This document shows, one piece after another, positions 29,037 to 40,741 of a DNA stretch of 40,741 nucleotides. Within the stretch, counting starts at the first letter, position 1. Each line of letters begins with the position of its first letter. The DNA is from Streptomycetaceae bacterium (GTDB lineage: Bacteria; Actinomycetota; Actinomycetes; Nanopelagicales; Nanopelagicaceae). The notes below the pieces were generated by a model. The model ran no database searches, had not been told where the DNA came from, and was given only the letters and a program-made list of their open reading frames with translations. Both the position numbers and the translations under genes were made by a program. The stretch is taken from NCBI GenBank assembly GCA_027486075.1, contig JAIXPU010000022.1, positions 1 to 40,741 on the forward strand, in the 5' to 3' direction.

Positions 29037-30722
29037 CTACACCTCTACTACTACCGGCACAATCATTGGACGGCGACGATGTTTTTGTCCGACCCAACCA
29101 CCAATGGTGCGACGCACAACTTGTGAAAGCTGATGTGTGCCATTGACGCCTTCAGCAACAGCAGCAGTTAATGCGCGTTCTATCTGTCCGCGCACCTCAT
29201 CAAAGAGCGCTTCATCTTCATTAAATCCACGTGCATGGATATCTGGGCCTGCCACGATCTTTCCTGTTTGAGATTCGATGACGACAATGACTGAGATAAA
29301 TCCTTCTTCGCCAAGGATGCGACGATCCTTCAAAGATGATTCAGTGATGTCACCGATGCTTTGACCATCAACATAGACAAATCCGCAAGGAACAGCGCCA
29401 ACTACTTCAGCAACATGATCAATCAAATCAACGACAATGCCGTTTTCAATAATGAAGGCGTTCTCACGCGGTACTCCCGATTGGATGGCAAGTTCGGCGT
29501 TAGCTTTAAGGTGGCGCCATTCACCATGAACCGGAAGAGCATATTTAGGCTTAACGATGTTGTAGCAGTAGAGAAGCTCGCCCGCAGCAGCATGTCCAGA
29601 TACATGTACCAACGCATTGGCTTTATGAACTACCTTGGCACCATAACGCGTAAGTTCGTTGATGATGCGGTAGACAGAATTTTCATTTCCGGGAATGAGA
29701 GATGAAGCAAGGATGACGGTGTCACCGTCGCCTACGCGAATCTGATGGTCGCCATTTGCCATACGTGAGAGCGCGGCCATCGGTTCACCTTGTGAGCCGG
29801 TACAGATGAGCACAACTCGATCGTCGTAGTTATCGAGTTCACGAGCATCGAAGAGAATTCCAGATGGCACAGTCAGATAGCCCATATCTTCGGCAATTTT
29901 CATATTGCGAATCATCGAGCGGCCAATAAAGGCAACGCGACGTCCATGGAGTGCGGCTGTATCAATGACTTGCTGCACGCGATGCACATGGGATGAAAAT
30001 GACGCGACGATCACTCGTCGCTGTGTAGATGCAATGACCCGATTGAGCGCCGGCATAATTTCGCGCTCTGCCGGAGTAAACCCTGGAATATCAGCGTTGG
30101 TGGAATCAACGAGGAAGAGATCTACGCCTTCATCCCCTAGGCGTGCAAAGGTGCGCAGATCCGTAATGCGTCCATCAAGTGGAAGTTGATCCATCTTAAA
30201 GTCACCCGTATGCAGAACTGTGCCTGCGCGAGTATGGACTGCAACTGCAAGCGCATCGGGAATGGAGTGATTGACTGCAATAAATTCCAGTTCAAAGGGT
30301 CCAACATCTTCTCGATTGCCTTCGCGGACTTCGTGGGTCAGTGGCGATATGCGATGCTCTTTGCATTTTGCTGAAATCAGCGCGATGGTTAATGGAGATC
30401 CATAAATTGGAATATTTCCTCGCTCGCGCAGAAGATACGGAACAGCACCAATATGGTCTTCATGTCCGTGAGTCAGAAAAATTCCAACAACATCGCTTAA
30501 TCGATCGCGGATATAGCTAAAGTCAGGAAGGATCAGATCAATGCCAGGTTGGTTATCTTCTGGAAAGAGAACTCCGCAGTCGATAATCAGAAGCTTGCCC
30601 TGCATCTCGTATACGGTCATGTTGCGACCGATTTCTGAGATTCCACCGAGCGCCACAATACGTAGGCCACCATCTACTAACTTTGATGGTGTTCCTAAGT
30701 TGGGATGTGGGTGTTGTGTCAT
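29037..30722 (-). CDS. rnj: Ribonuclease J
   Basis: [44 protein letters not shown]; start overlaps dapA stop as TAATG. Confidence 0.97.
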   Translation of the reverse strand: MTQHPHPNLGTPSKLVDGGLRIVALGGISEIGRNMTVYEMQGKLLIIDCGVLFPEDNQPGIDLILPDFSYIRDRLSDVVGIFLTHGHEDHIGAVPYLLRERGNIPIYGSPLTIALISAKCKEHRISPLTHEVREGNREDVGPFELEFIAVNHSIPDALAVAVHTRAGTVLHTGDFKMDQLPLDGRITDLRTFARLGDEGVDLFLVDSTNADIPGFTPAEREIMPALNRVIASTQRRVIVASFSSHVHRVQQVIDTAALHGRRVAFIGRSMIRNMKIAEDMGYLTVPSGILFDARELDNYDDRVVLICTGSQGEPMAALSRMANGDHQIRVGDGDTVILASSLIPGNENSVYRIINELTRYGAKVVHKANALVHVSGHAAAGELLYCYNIVKPKYALPVHGEWRHLKANAELAIQSGVPRENAFIIENGIVVDLIDHVAEVVGAVPCGFVYVDGQSIGDITESSLKDRRILGEEGFISVIVVIESQTGKIVAGPDIHARGFNEDEALFDEVRGQIERALTAAVAEGVNGTHQLSQVVRRTIGGWVGQKHRRRPMIVPVVVEV

Positions 30723-31618
30723 TAGTTCTTTAGGGTGACGCCACCAGCGATGAGATCTTTACGCAGTTGCTCGATCTGTGCTGGCGTTGCATCAACGAGT
30801 GGCAGACGTGTGGTTCCTCCAGGAAGGCCCATGAGGTTCATCGCTGCCTTGGTCAAAATTGCACCTTGTGTGCGGAATGTTCCGGTGAAGACCGGTAAGA
30901 GTTGCTGATGAATTTCAAGTGCACGAGCGCTATCGCCTGCAAACCAAGCGTTGAGCATATCTTTGAGCTCGCGACCCACTGTGTGGCCGCAGACAGAAAC
31001 GAAGCCAACTGCGCCGACAGATAGGAATGGCAAGTTAAGGATGTCATCTCCTGAATAGACAGGGATTCCACAACGCTTAATCACCCAAGAAGTTGCTGCG
31101 ATATTTCCTTTGGCATCTTTGAGCGCCACAATGTTGTCGACTGTTTCAAAGAGTTTAACGATTGTGTCAGATTCAATTTCAACGCCTGTGCGACCTGGAA
31201 TGTCGTACATCATGATGGGTAGATCCGTGGCGGCTGCTACAGCGCGAAAGTGCGCTTCGATTCCAGCTTGAGGTGGCTTGTTGTAATACGGAGTAACAAT
31301 CAAGATTCCATCTGCGCCAGCATCTTGTGAACGCTTAGCTTGTTCGACTGTATATGAAGTTTCATTATCGCCTGCGCCAGAGAGAACTTTGACTTTACTT
31401 CCGACCACACTCTTGACGACCTTGATGATCTCAAGTTTTTCAGAGGATTTAGTTGTTGGGGCTTCACCGGTAGTTCCGTTGACAGCGATGCCATCGTGTC
31501 CGGTATCAACTAAATGTTGCGCAAGCTTGGCAACGCCATCCCAATCGATAGCCCCATCTTTATCAAAGGGGGTCACCATTGCGGTGATTAGTTGTCCGAA
31601 GGGAGCGTGCGTACTCAT
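30722..31618 (-). CDS. dapA: 4-hydroxy-tetrahydrodipicolinate synthase
   Basis: AVNGTTGEAPTTKSSEK, VLSGAGDNET, YYNKPPQAGIEAHF, MYDIPGRTGVE. Confidence 0.97.
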   Translation of the reverse strand: MSTHAPFGQLITAMVTPFDKDGAIDWDGVAKLAQHLVDTGHDGIAVNGTTGEAPTTKSSEKLEIIKVVKSVVGSKVKVLSGAGDNETSYTVEQAKRSQDAGADGILIVTPYYNKPPQAGIEAHFRAVAAATDLPIMMYDIPGRTGVEIESDTIVKLFETVDNIVALKDAKGNIAATSWVIKRCGIPVYSGDDILNLPFLSVGAVGFVSVCGHTVGRELKDMLNAWFAGDSARALEIHQQLLPVFTGTFRTQGAILTKAAMNLMGLPGGTTRLPLVDATPAQIEQLRKDLIAGGVTLKN

Positions 31619-31634
31619 CTGGGCATCTTATCGC

Positions 31635-32354
31635 TTAAGGCGCGATACGACCAGATTTTTCAAAAGCTCCGTACGTGAGCGGCATCAATTTTGCGAACTC
31701 GGCTTCCATCTTTTCGGCCACCATCTCGATTTCTCGCTGTGGGTAACTAGGAAAGTGCGAACCTTCGCGAGCGGTACGAAGAGAGAGGAAGTTCATGAGT
31801 GCACGCGCATTCATGGTGACATACATAGATGAATATGTTGCAACTGGGAGAACTGCACGTGCTACTTCGCGCGCGACTCCGGCTTCAAGCATCTTTTGAT
31901 AAGAGTCGTAGGCGACGATATATGCATCTTTCATTGCCTTAACAGTTATTTCAAATTGTTCTGGTGTTCCATCTTCAAATGTGTAAGCACCGGTCTTGCC
32001 GACCTGAACTAATTTACGTTCCTTTGATGGGATATAAAAGACTGGCTTGAGTTCGCGATAGCGACCGGACTCTTCATTGTAGGAAGCGATGCGGTGGCGC
32101 ATAAATTCGCGAAAGACAAAGATTGGCGCTGACACAAAGAAGGTCATCGATGTGTGCTCGAAGGGAGAGCCATGTCGCTCGCGCGCCAGATAGTTAATCA
32201 GACCTGCTGAGCGAGCTGGATCTTCGCCGATCTCATCTAGTGATAGTTCACCCGCTGTAGATACGCGCGCTGCCCAAATAACATCGGCATCGCTTGCGCT
32301 TGATTTGATGAGTTCTACAGATACATCGTCTCTAAAGATTACGGTCTCAGACAT
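31635..32354 (-). CDS. thyX: FAD-dependent thymidylate synthase
   Basis: FREFMRHRIASYNEESGRY ThyX motif (RHRxxSxNEES). Confidence 0.98.
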   Translation of the reverse strand: MSETVIFRDDVSVELIKSSASDADVIWAARVSTAGELSLDEIGEDPARSAGLINYLARERHGSPFEHTSMTFFVSAPIFVFREFMRHRIASYNEESGRYRELKPVFYIPSKERKLVQVGKTGAYTFEDGTPEQFEITVKAMKDAYIVAYDSYQKMLEAGVAREVARAVLPVATYSSMYVTMNARALMNFLSLRTAREGSHFPSYPQREIEMVAEKMEAEFAKLMPLTYGAFEKSGRIAP

Positions 32355-32414
32355 GTCCGCACCTTATCTATTAACCCCCCTCCCTCTGATGGATATGTAG
32401 GGCACAATTGCCGC

Positions 32415-33083
32415 GTGTCATCAGTGAACCGCGCCACCGTCACTCAAAGTCTGAGCGTCTCCTTCACTGTTGGGCTCTATGGAACCGCTTTTGGAGCAGC
32501 GGCAGTCGCTGCTGGCTTCTCAATTCTGCAAACCTGTCTTCTCTCACTTCTGACTTTCTCGGGCGCATCACAATTTGCAGTTGTTGGAGTAATGGGCGCA
32601 GGAGGAAGTGCTCTCTCTGGAATTGCAACAGCTTCACTTCTTGGAATTAGAAATGGTCTTTATGGACTTCGCATGGCGCCAGTACTTCAAGTGAAAGGTT
32701 TCAAGCGAGTTGTTGCTGCCCAGATAACGATTGATGAATCAACCGGTGTCGCTATCGGGCAAGAAGAGCGTGGCGTTGATGCCATGAAACAAGGTTTCTG
32801 GTTCACTGGTTTTGGCGTTTACTTCTTTTGGAATCTCTTCACCTTAGCGGGCGCACTTGGCGCACAAGCAATGGGAGATCCCTCTGCATGGGGCCTTGAT
32901 GCAGCTGTTCCTGCAGCATTTCTTGGACTTGTCTGGCCTCGCCTTCATGGAAAATTTGAACGCACCTTAGCTGTTTCAGCGGTTCTTCTTTCGCTCGCTC
33001 TGACCCCATTTGTAGCAGCTGGAATTCCAATTATCGCCACAACACTTCTTGCCGTTGCCTTCGGTTGGAGGGCGCGCCAATGA
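32415..33083 (+). CDS. azlC: AzlC-family branched-chain amino acid exporter subunit
   Basis: YGTAFGAAAVAAGFSILQTCLLSLLTFSGASQFAVVGVMGAG. Confidence 0.94.
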   Translation: MSSVNRATVTQSLSVSFTVGLYGTAFGAAAVAAGFSILQTCLLSLLTFSGASQFAVVGVMGAGGSALSGIATASLLGIRNGLYGLRMAPVLQVKGFKRVVAAQITIDESTGVAIGQEERGVDAMKQGFWFTGFGVYFFWNLFTLAGALGAQAMGDPSAWGLDAAVPAAFLGLVWPRLHGKFERTLAVSAVLLSLALTPFVAAGIPIIATTLLAVAFGWRARQ

Positions 33084-33388
33084 CTGCTCTTTGGATCGGT
33101 GTTATCGGAACCAGTCTCATTGCCTTTGCCCTGAAATACCTTGGGCATAGCGTTCCTGAAAAATATCTGAAGAACGAGCGGATGCTCCGCATCAATACTC
33201 TGATTCCGATTGTGCTCTTAAGCGCTCTCGTTGCAGTTCAAACGGTGGGCGATAAATCAAAGCTTGTCATCGATCAGAGGTTGGCGGGGGTAGCAGTTGC
33301 CTGCATAGCGCTAGCGTTGAAGTCGCCGTACTTTGTTGTAGTTGTATCTGCAGCCGTTACTTCAGCTGCCATCTACAACTTTGGCTAG
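33080..33388 (+). CDS. azlD: AzlD-family protein (start ATG 33080, ATGA overlap with azlC)
   Basis: Short multi-TM: MTALWIGVIGTSLIAFALKYLGHSVPEKYL... directly after azlC. Confidence 0.92.
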   Translation: MTALWIGVIGTSLIAFALKYLGHSVPEKYLKNERMLRINTLIPIVLLSALVAVQTVGDKSKLVIDQRLAGVAVACIALALKSPYFVVVVSAAVTSAAIYNFG

Positions 33389-33397
33389 TTGAAAGAG

Positions 33398-33655
33398 TTA
33401 GATAATTCCTAGCGCTGAAAGCTTCGCCTTTAAATCATTATCTGAAGGTTCAGTCAGATGAGTTCCATCTGAGAAGACGATTACGGGAATTGACTTGGCT
33501 CCCCCATTGATTTCAATAACTTTTTCAGCTGCGGATAGATCAACATCAACATCAACATGGTTGACCTGAATATCTAACTCTTCAAAGACTCGCTTAGAGC
33601 GACGGCAATCTCCGCACCAATCGGCGCCATACATGGTGATATCTGCTTGAGCCAT
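33398..33655 (-). CDS. Glutaredoxin/mycoredoxin-like protein
   Basis: ITMYGADWCGDCRRSKRVFEELDI, GGAKSIPVIVFSDG (CGDC active site). Confidence 0.9.
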   Translation of the reverse strand: MAQADITMYGADWCGDCRRSKRVFEELDIQVNHVDVDVDLSAAEKVIEINGGAKSIPVIVFSDGTHLTEPSDNDLKAKLSALGII

Positions 33656-33667
33656 TTGGGTATCCCC

Positions 33668-35679
<2,012 letters not shown>

Positions 35680-37881
35680 TTATTCAGCTGCTGGCGTTGT
35701 TCCATCTTCGAGAACCGGAACCAATGAGAGCTTGCCCTTTGGATCGATCTCACCGATTTCAACCTGGATCTTGTCGCCAACCTTCATGACATCTTCAAGG
35801 TTTTCAATGCGCTTGCCGCCGTGCATCTTACGAATCTGAGATACATGGAGCAGACCATCTTTACCTGGCATCAATGAAACAAATGCACCGAAGGTTGCAA
35901 GCTTTACGACAGTACCGAGGTAGCGCTCTCCCACTTCTGGCATCTGCGGATTAGCAATCGCGTTGATCTGAGCGCGTGCTGCTTCAGCTGAAGGTCCATC
36001 GGTTGCACCGATGTAGATGGTTCCATCATCTTCAATTGAGATATCTGCGCCAGTTTCATCTTGAATCTGGTTGATGATCTTGCCCTTAGGCCCGATGACT
36101 GCACCAATCTGATCTACTGGAATCTTTACAGAGATGATGCGAGGAGCGTATTGGCTCATCTCATCAGGTGTATCGATTGCTTCATTCATGACATCGAGAA
36201 TCGCAAGACGCGCTTCCTTTGCCTGGTGAAGTGCTCCAGCGAGAACTGATGCAGGAATACCGTCAAGCTTTGTATCAAGCTGTAGGGCGGTAATGAAATC
36301 CTTCGTACCTGCAACCTTAAAGTCCATATCTCCAAATGCATCTTCTGCACCGAGGATATCTGTGAGAGCAACGTATTCAACCTTGCCATCGACATCATCT
36401 GAGATAAGACCCATCGCAATACCTGCAACAGGAGCCTTAAGTGGCACACCTGCTTGGAGCATTGAAAGTGTTGAAGCACAGACAGATCCCATGGACGTTG
36501 ATCCATTTGAACCAAGGGCTTCAGAGACCTGACGGATTGCGTAAGGGAACTCTTCGCGAGTTGGAAGTACTGGAATAAGTGCGCGCTCTGCAAGAGCACC
36601 GTGGCCGATTTCGCGACGCTTTGGTGTACCTACACGACCTGTTTCACCAGTTGAATATGGTGGAAAGTTGTAGTTGTGCATGTAGCGCTTTGATGTTTCA
36701 GGGCTCATGGTGTCGAGCTGCTGCTCCATCTTGAGCATATTAAGAGTGGTAACTCCTAGAATCTGAGTCTCACCACGTTCGAAGATTGCTGAACCATGAA
36801 CGCGAGGAATAACCTCGACTTCAGCAGAGAGCGCACGAATATCGCGAAGTCCACGACCATCGATACGAATCTTGTCGCGAAGTACGCGCTGGCGAACTAG
36901 CTTCTTTGTCAGTGAGCGAAATGCTGCAGGGACTTCCTTTTCGCGGCCTTCGAAGGCTGCTGAAACGGATTCCTTTGTTACAGCTGAGATTTCGTCAATC
37001 TTAGTTTCACGCTCTTGCTTACCTGAGATTGTGAGCGCCTTAGCAAGGTCATCCTTGGCAGCCTTTTCAACTGCAGCGAATACATCGTCCTGGTAATCAA
37101 GGAACACTGGGAAATCTGCAGTTGGCTTTGCGGCGACTGCTGCAAGCTTTGACTGCGCTTCGCAGAGAATGCGAATAAATGGCTTAGCCGCATCAAGTCC
37201 CTGTGAAACGATCTCTTCTGTAGGAGCCTTAGCGCCGTCAGCAATAAGACCAATTGTGCGAGTTGTTGCTTCTGCTTCAACCATCATGATTGCAACATCG
37301 TCAGCTGTTACGCGACCTGCTACGACCATATCGAATACAGCGTTTTCTACCTGTGAATGGTTAGGGAATGCCACCCATTGACCATCGATAAGTGCAACGC
37401 GCACTCCACCAATTGGGCCAGAGAATGGGAGTCCAGCAAGCTGTGTTGACATTGAAGCTGCGTTAATTGCGATGACGTCATACATGTGGTCTGGATCCAG
37501 AGCCATCACTGTGACGACAATCTGAACTTCATTACGAAGTCCCTTAATAAATGATGGACGCAATGGACGGTCAATCAGACGGCAGGTAAGGATTGCCTCT
37601 TCTGATGGACGGCCTTCGCGACGGAAGAATGAACCAGGAATCTTGCCGATGGCGTACATCTTCTCTTCCACATCAACTGTGAGTGGGAAGAAGTCGAATT
37701 GATCCTTAGGTGTCTTTGATGCTGTAGTTGCTGAGAAGATCATTGTTTGATCATCTAGATACACAGCTGCAGCTCCTGCTGCTTGCTTTGCGAGGCGTCC
37801 TGTTTCGAACTTAATCTCGCGCTTTCCGAACTTCCCGTTATCGATAACGGCTACTGCTGTCTTTACGTCTTGACCCTCCAT
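35680..37881 (-). CDS. pnp: Polynucleotide phosphorylase (start [10 protein letters not shown] at 37881)
   Basis: Two RNase PH domains, KH ([29 protein letters not shown]), S1 ([29 protein letters not shown]); GGAGG SD upstream of 37881. Confidence 0.98.
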   Translation of the reverse strand: MEGQDVKTAVAVIDNGKFGKREIKFETGRLAKQAAGAAAVYLDDQTMIFSATTASKTPKDQFDFFPLTVDVEEKMYAIGKIPGSFFRREGRPSEEAILTCRLIDRPLRPSFIKGLRNEVQIVVTVMALDPDHMYDVIAINAASMSTQLAGLPFSGPIGGVRVALIDGQWVAFPNHSQVENAVFDMVVAGRVTADDVAIMMVEAEATTRTIGLIADGAKAPTEEIVSQGLDAAKPFIRILCEAQSKLAAVAAKPTADFPVFLDYQDDVFAAVEKAAKDDLAKALTISGKQERETKIDEISAVTKESVSAAFEGREKEVPAAFRSLTKKLVRQRVLRDKIRIDGRGLRDIRALSAEVEVIPRVHGSAIFERGETQILGVTTLNMLKMEQQLDTMSPETSKRYMHNYNFPPYSTGETGRVGTPKRREIGHGALAERALIPVLPTREEFPYAIRQVSEALGSNGSTSMGSVCASTLSMLQAGVPLKAPVAGIAMGLISDDVDGKVEYVALTDILGAEDAFGDMDFKVAGTKDFITALQLDTKLDGIPASVLAGALHQAKEARLAILDVMNEAIDTPDEMSQYAPRIISVKIPVDQIGAVIGPKGKIINQIQDETGADISIEDDGTIYIGATDGPSAEAARAQINAIANPQMPEVGERYLGTVVKLATFGAFVSLMPGKDGLLHVSQIRKMHGGKRIENLEDVMKVGDKIQVEIGEIDPKGKLSLVPVLEDGTTPAAE

Positions 37882-37908
37882 GGGTCCTCCTTTGATTCGT
37901 GTTTGCAA

Positions 37909-38040
37909 TTCCAAGGCACGATTAAGAGACCTTGGAGCGGTAACTACACGCGAGGCGAAACAAATGAATCTTCGATCGAAGTTCACAGATGCTTACATCT
38001 GGAAACCACTACCGAGGACCAGATGTCACCCGGCGTGTAA
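37909..38040 (-). promoter_or_regulatory. Structured rpsO-pnp intergenic RNA
   Basis: TACACGC 37945-37951/GCGTGTA 38033-38039; CTTCGATCGAAG 37970-37981; ACATCTGG 37995-38002/CCAGATGT 38019-38026; CCAAGG 37911-37916/CCTTGG 37930-37935. Confidence 0.55.
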
Positions 38041-38047
38041 TTTTTAA

Positions 38048-38317
38048 TTAGCGGCGAATACCGAGCTTTTCGATAATTACGCGATAACGGCTGATATCTG
38101 TCTTTGCGAGGTACTGAAGAATTCGGCGACGCTGACCTACGAGCAACAAGAGACCACGACGGTTGTGGTGGTCATGCGGGTTGGTCTGTAGGTGAGTTGT
38201 GATGTCTTCGATGCGACGTGACAATAAAGCGACCTGAGCTTCAGGGCTTCCTGTATCAGTAGCTGATGATCCGTACTTTGCAATGATTTCTTTCTTTACT
38301 TCTGGTGTTAACGCCAT
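38048..38317 (-). CDS. rpsO: 30S ribosomal protein S15
   Basis: [72 protein letters not shown]. Confidence 0.98.
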   Translation of the reverse strand: MALTPEVKKEIIAKYGSSATDTGSPEAQVALLSRRIEDITTHLQTNPHDHHNRRGLLLLVGQRRRILQYLAKTDISRYRVIIEKLGIRR

Positions 38318-38334
38318 TTTCATTTCTCATTTCT

Positions 38335-38387
38335 TGTGACGAATCACAGTTACTGTTCAAGAGGCTTCCCGGTTTGATTCACGGGAA
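38335..38387 (-). promoter_or_regulatory. rpsO leader hairpins
   Basis: TGTGA-CGAA-TCACA (38335-38348) and TTCCCG-N10-CGGGAA (38366-38387). Confidence 0.35.
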
Positions 38388-38459
38388 ATCACTTTCTCGT
38401 TGGACAGCCCCAAGTTTACCTGTGGGGTGTGGATAAGCGAAATTGAGCCCTAAGTGAGG

Positions 38460-39365
38460 CTATTTTTCAGTTAATTCGCGGGCTTGGTCGCAATCTTTCT
38501 TCATCTGGACCAATAACTCATCCAAGCTATCAAATTTCAACGTTGGCCTTAAGTACCAGCCGAACTCAATAGAAGCGTTCTTGTCATAGAGATCAAGTCC
38601 TTCTTGGTCGAGTGCATATGCCTCAACTTGGCGACCACGGGCTCCTTCAAAAGTTGGATTAGTGCCAATAGAAATTGCAGCTGGCCAGAAGTTGATTCCA
38701 ACTGTCAGCCAACCAGCGTAAACACCATCTGCTGGAATTGTCTGTCCCTCGATCTTTCCAAGATTTGCAGTGGGATAACCGATTTCGCGACCGCGTTTTT
38801 CACCGTGCACAACAACTCCATCAAGGCGATGAGGACGAGATAAAAGAGAGCGAGCTTCCTCAACTTTTCCTTCAACAACAAGCGACCGAATGCGAGATGA
38901 GGAGATCACTGCAGAATCAGCTTTCAACTCCTGCACATCGACTGTGAAATTGTGCTCTTGCCCTGACTTAATGAGCGATTCAATGTTTCCTGCTGCCTTG
39001 TGGCCATAGGTAAAGTTTTTACCGACGATGACGGTGCTGGCATGAAGCTGTGCGACTAGAACAGATGCGACAAAGTCTTCTGGCGACATAGCTGCGAACT
39101 TCTCATTAAATTTGAGAACTGCAACCTGGTCAGCGTTATGAATCTTGAGCAGTTCTACGCGATCTGCCAGCGTAGTCAGCGCAGTTGGCACCTTGGTTGG
39201 CGCAAAGATTGTTGTTGGATGTGGGTCGAATGTCAGCGCGATGATTGAGCGGCCTGCCGCAATCTCTTTGGCACGGTTGAGTAGAACCTGGTGTCCTTTA
39301 TGGACGCCATCAAAGGTTCCGATAACTACGACGCTGGTATCGCTCATAAGCAAATCTTGCCTCAC
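38460..39365 (-). CDS. ribF: Bifunctional riboflavin kinase/FAD synthetase
   Basis: VVVIGTFDGVHKGHQVLL, ALTFDPHPTTIFAP, HGEKRGREIGYPTANL; start 39365 or 39347. Confidence 0.97.
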   Translation of the reverse strand: MRQDLLMSDTSVVVIGTFDGVHKGHQVLLNRAKEIAAGRSIIALTFDPHPTTIFAPTKVPTALTTLADRVELLKIHNADQVAVLKFNEKFAAMSPEDFVASVLVAQLHASTVIVGKNFTYGHKAAGNIESLIKSGQEHNFTVDVQELKADSAVISSSRIRSLVVEGKVEEARSLLSRPHRLDGVVVHGEKRGREIGYPTANLGKIEGQTIPADGVYAGWLTVGINFWPAAISIGTNPTFEGARGRQVEAYALDQEGLDLYDKNASIEFGWYLRPTLKFDSLDELLVQMKKDCDQARELTEK

Positions 39366-40241
39366 CTAGTTCGCAGCCGCAAAGACAGCGATGGGTTTGG
39401 CTTTATCTCCTTCATCTTTTAAGAGCGCGATAAGTCGATTATCTGGAGACATCGCGGCGTTGATAACGGTATTTCCATTCTCTTTGAGCGGACGGCCAAA
39501 GGAGAGCTCTTGCACTTCTTCTAAAGTCAGTTCACGAGGAGTGAACGTAGTGCGAGCAACTTCAGCGAGATCTAAGGTTTTGAACTTCTGGGCTTTGAGA
39601 TCTTCAAAAGTAGTAGCCCCAACTTCTGTAAATCCGGCGACGCGGGTGCGGCGTAGCGCAGATAGATGTCCACCAACTCCTAACGCATCACCTAAATCGC
39701 GCGCGATTGCTCTGATAAATGTTCCAGCAGAACAGGTGACTTCAATGTCGACTTCGGTGGTCTTCTCAAGATGACGGATGGCGCGAATATCTAATTGAGT
39801 AATGGTTACTTCGCGCGCTGCCAATTCAAACTTCTCGCCAGCACGGACTCGGTCATAAGCACGCTCTCCCCCAACTTTGACAGCTGAGACAGAAGATGGG
39901 CGTTGGGCGATAGTGCCAATCATGTGCGAGAGAATCTTCTCGATATCCGCATCCGAAACAGCAGATGCATCGGCAGATGAAATCTCTTCACCTTCACTAT
40001 CGTCGGTCACGGTAGCGGCTCCAAGAACCACTGTTGCCTGATAAGCCTTATCGCCATCTGTGATGTACTGCAGCAAGCGAGTGCCGTTACCGAAACCAAG
40101 AACTAGAACACCGGTTGCCATGGGATCTAACGTTCCGGCATGTCCAACTTTGCGAGTACCAAGCGCCTTGCGAGCCACAGCAACAACATCGTGGCTGGTC
40201 ATTCCCCCAGCCTTATCTACAACTAGGAATCCATCGCTCAT
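39366..40241 (-). CDS. truB: tRNA pseudouridine(55) synthase
   Basis: FLVVDKAGGMTSHDVV, KVGHAGTLDPMATGVLVLGFGNGTRL. Confidence 0.98.
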   Translation of the reverse strand: MSDGFLVVDKAGGMTSHDVVAVARKALGTRKVGHAGTLDPMATGVLVLGFGNGTRLLQYITDGDKAYQATVVLGAATVTDDSEGEEISSADASAVSDADIEKILSHMIGTIAQRPSSVSAVKVGGERAYDRVRAGEKFELAAREVTITQLDIRAIRHLEKTTEVDIEVTCSAGTFIRAIARDLGDALGVGGHLSALRRTRVAGFTEVGATTFEDLKAQKFKTLDLAEVARTTFTPRELTLEEVQELSFGRPLKENGNTVINAAMSPDNRLIALLKDEGDKAKPIAVFAAAN

Positions 40242-40681
40242 TAGTTATTGAATTTATCTTCGACTACACGGGCTGGCTTATAGGGATCTTCAACAACTGG
40301 CTTGGCATTTTCCCGAGCCTTAGCAACTTCAGCATCTAACTCGTGAACTCTCGCTAGCAGTGAATCGAGCGCCTTGGCTGATTCAGGTAGACCATCCAGA
40401 ATGAATTCAAGCGATGGAGTAATGCGGGTTCCGAGATCTTTACCGACTGCGCTTCGCAGAACGCCTTTAGCGGATTCTAGAGCTGCGGCAGTTGCTGCGC
40501 GTTCATCATCTCCACCAAGAACTGTGTAGAAGATTGAAGCGCTCTGCAGATCGCCAGTAACTCGCGCATCGGTAACAGTAACAAAGCCAAGACGTGGATC
40601 TTTGATCTTTGTCTCAAGCAGTTGTGCCACTACTACCTTGATGCGGTCTGCAACCTTCTGGCTGCGATGTGAATTTGCCAC
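40241..40681 (-). CDS. rbfA: Ribosome-binding factor A (GTG start)
   Basis: [51 protein letters not shown]. Confidence 0.97.
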   Translation of the reverse strand: MANSHRSQKVADRIKVVVAQLLETKIKDPRLGFVTVTDARVTGDLQSASIFYTVLGGDDERAATAAALESAKGVLRSAVGKDLGTRITPSLEFILDGLPESAKALDSLLARVHELDAEVAKARENAKPVVEDPYKPARVVEDKFNN

Positions 40682-40701
40682 GGTGATATCCGAAATCTGC
40701 G

Positions 40702-40741
40702 CTAAGCGCGCTTCTTTTCGCGCATCTCGTAGACCTGAATG
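40702..40741 (-). CDS. infB: C-terminal end of translation initiation factor IF-2 (partial)
   Basis: Reverse complement reads ...[12 protein letters not shown], like the IF-2 C-terminal ...YEMRE...; infB normally precedes rbfA. Confidence 0.65.
   Translation of the reverse strand, partial: IQVYEMREKKRA

Noticed and set aside
40682-40741. In-frame upstream extension of rbfA ([20 protein letters not shown]) to the window edge
   Set aside because: The same DNA in another frame encodes the expected IF-2 C-terminus; GTG at 40681 gives the normal RbfA start.

Overview
The window is a dense, almost entirely housekeeping stretch of an actinobacterial chromosome. The gene order resembles small-genome actinobacteria such as the freshwater Nanopelagicales/acI type, but that placement is an inference. 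Most genes are on the minus strand. Read along that strand, from right to left, the blocks are: infB(end)-rbfA-truB-ribF-rpsO-pnp-M16 peptidase-dapB-glutaredoxin; then thyX-dapA-rnj-ftsK-RodZ-like-rimO-pgsA-cinA/pncC-clgR-like-TetR-DUF3046-hydrolase; recA-recX; leuC-leuD; HU; plsC-gpsA-ddl; thiL; recG-rsmD-coaD-DivIVA-like-DUF177-rpmF-rnc-smc-ftsY-amt-(glnB edge). Plus-strand genes are rpmB, an Lrp-type RAM-domain protein, an IclR regulator (LtbR/NdgR-like), a yaaA-like gene and azlCD. I see no CRISPR array, prophage, transposon, rRNA, tRNA or defence island, and no clear novel multi-gene system. The items most worth a second look are small-scale: (1) recX and rnc have no ATG/GTG/TTG upstream of their conserved N-termini, and apparently start at AUU (overlapping the recA stop as TA-ATT) and CUG (just after the rpmF stop); (2) the HU leader can fold to hide its own Shine-Dalgarno sequence; (3) the rpsO-pnp intergenic RNA has two competing hairpins; (4) a perfect SOS-box-like palindrome lies between recA and a divergent yaaA-like gene; (5) an IclR operator candidate lies between the divergent leuC and iclR genes. 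rpmF (L32) is missing from the supplied ORF track but is clearly present.
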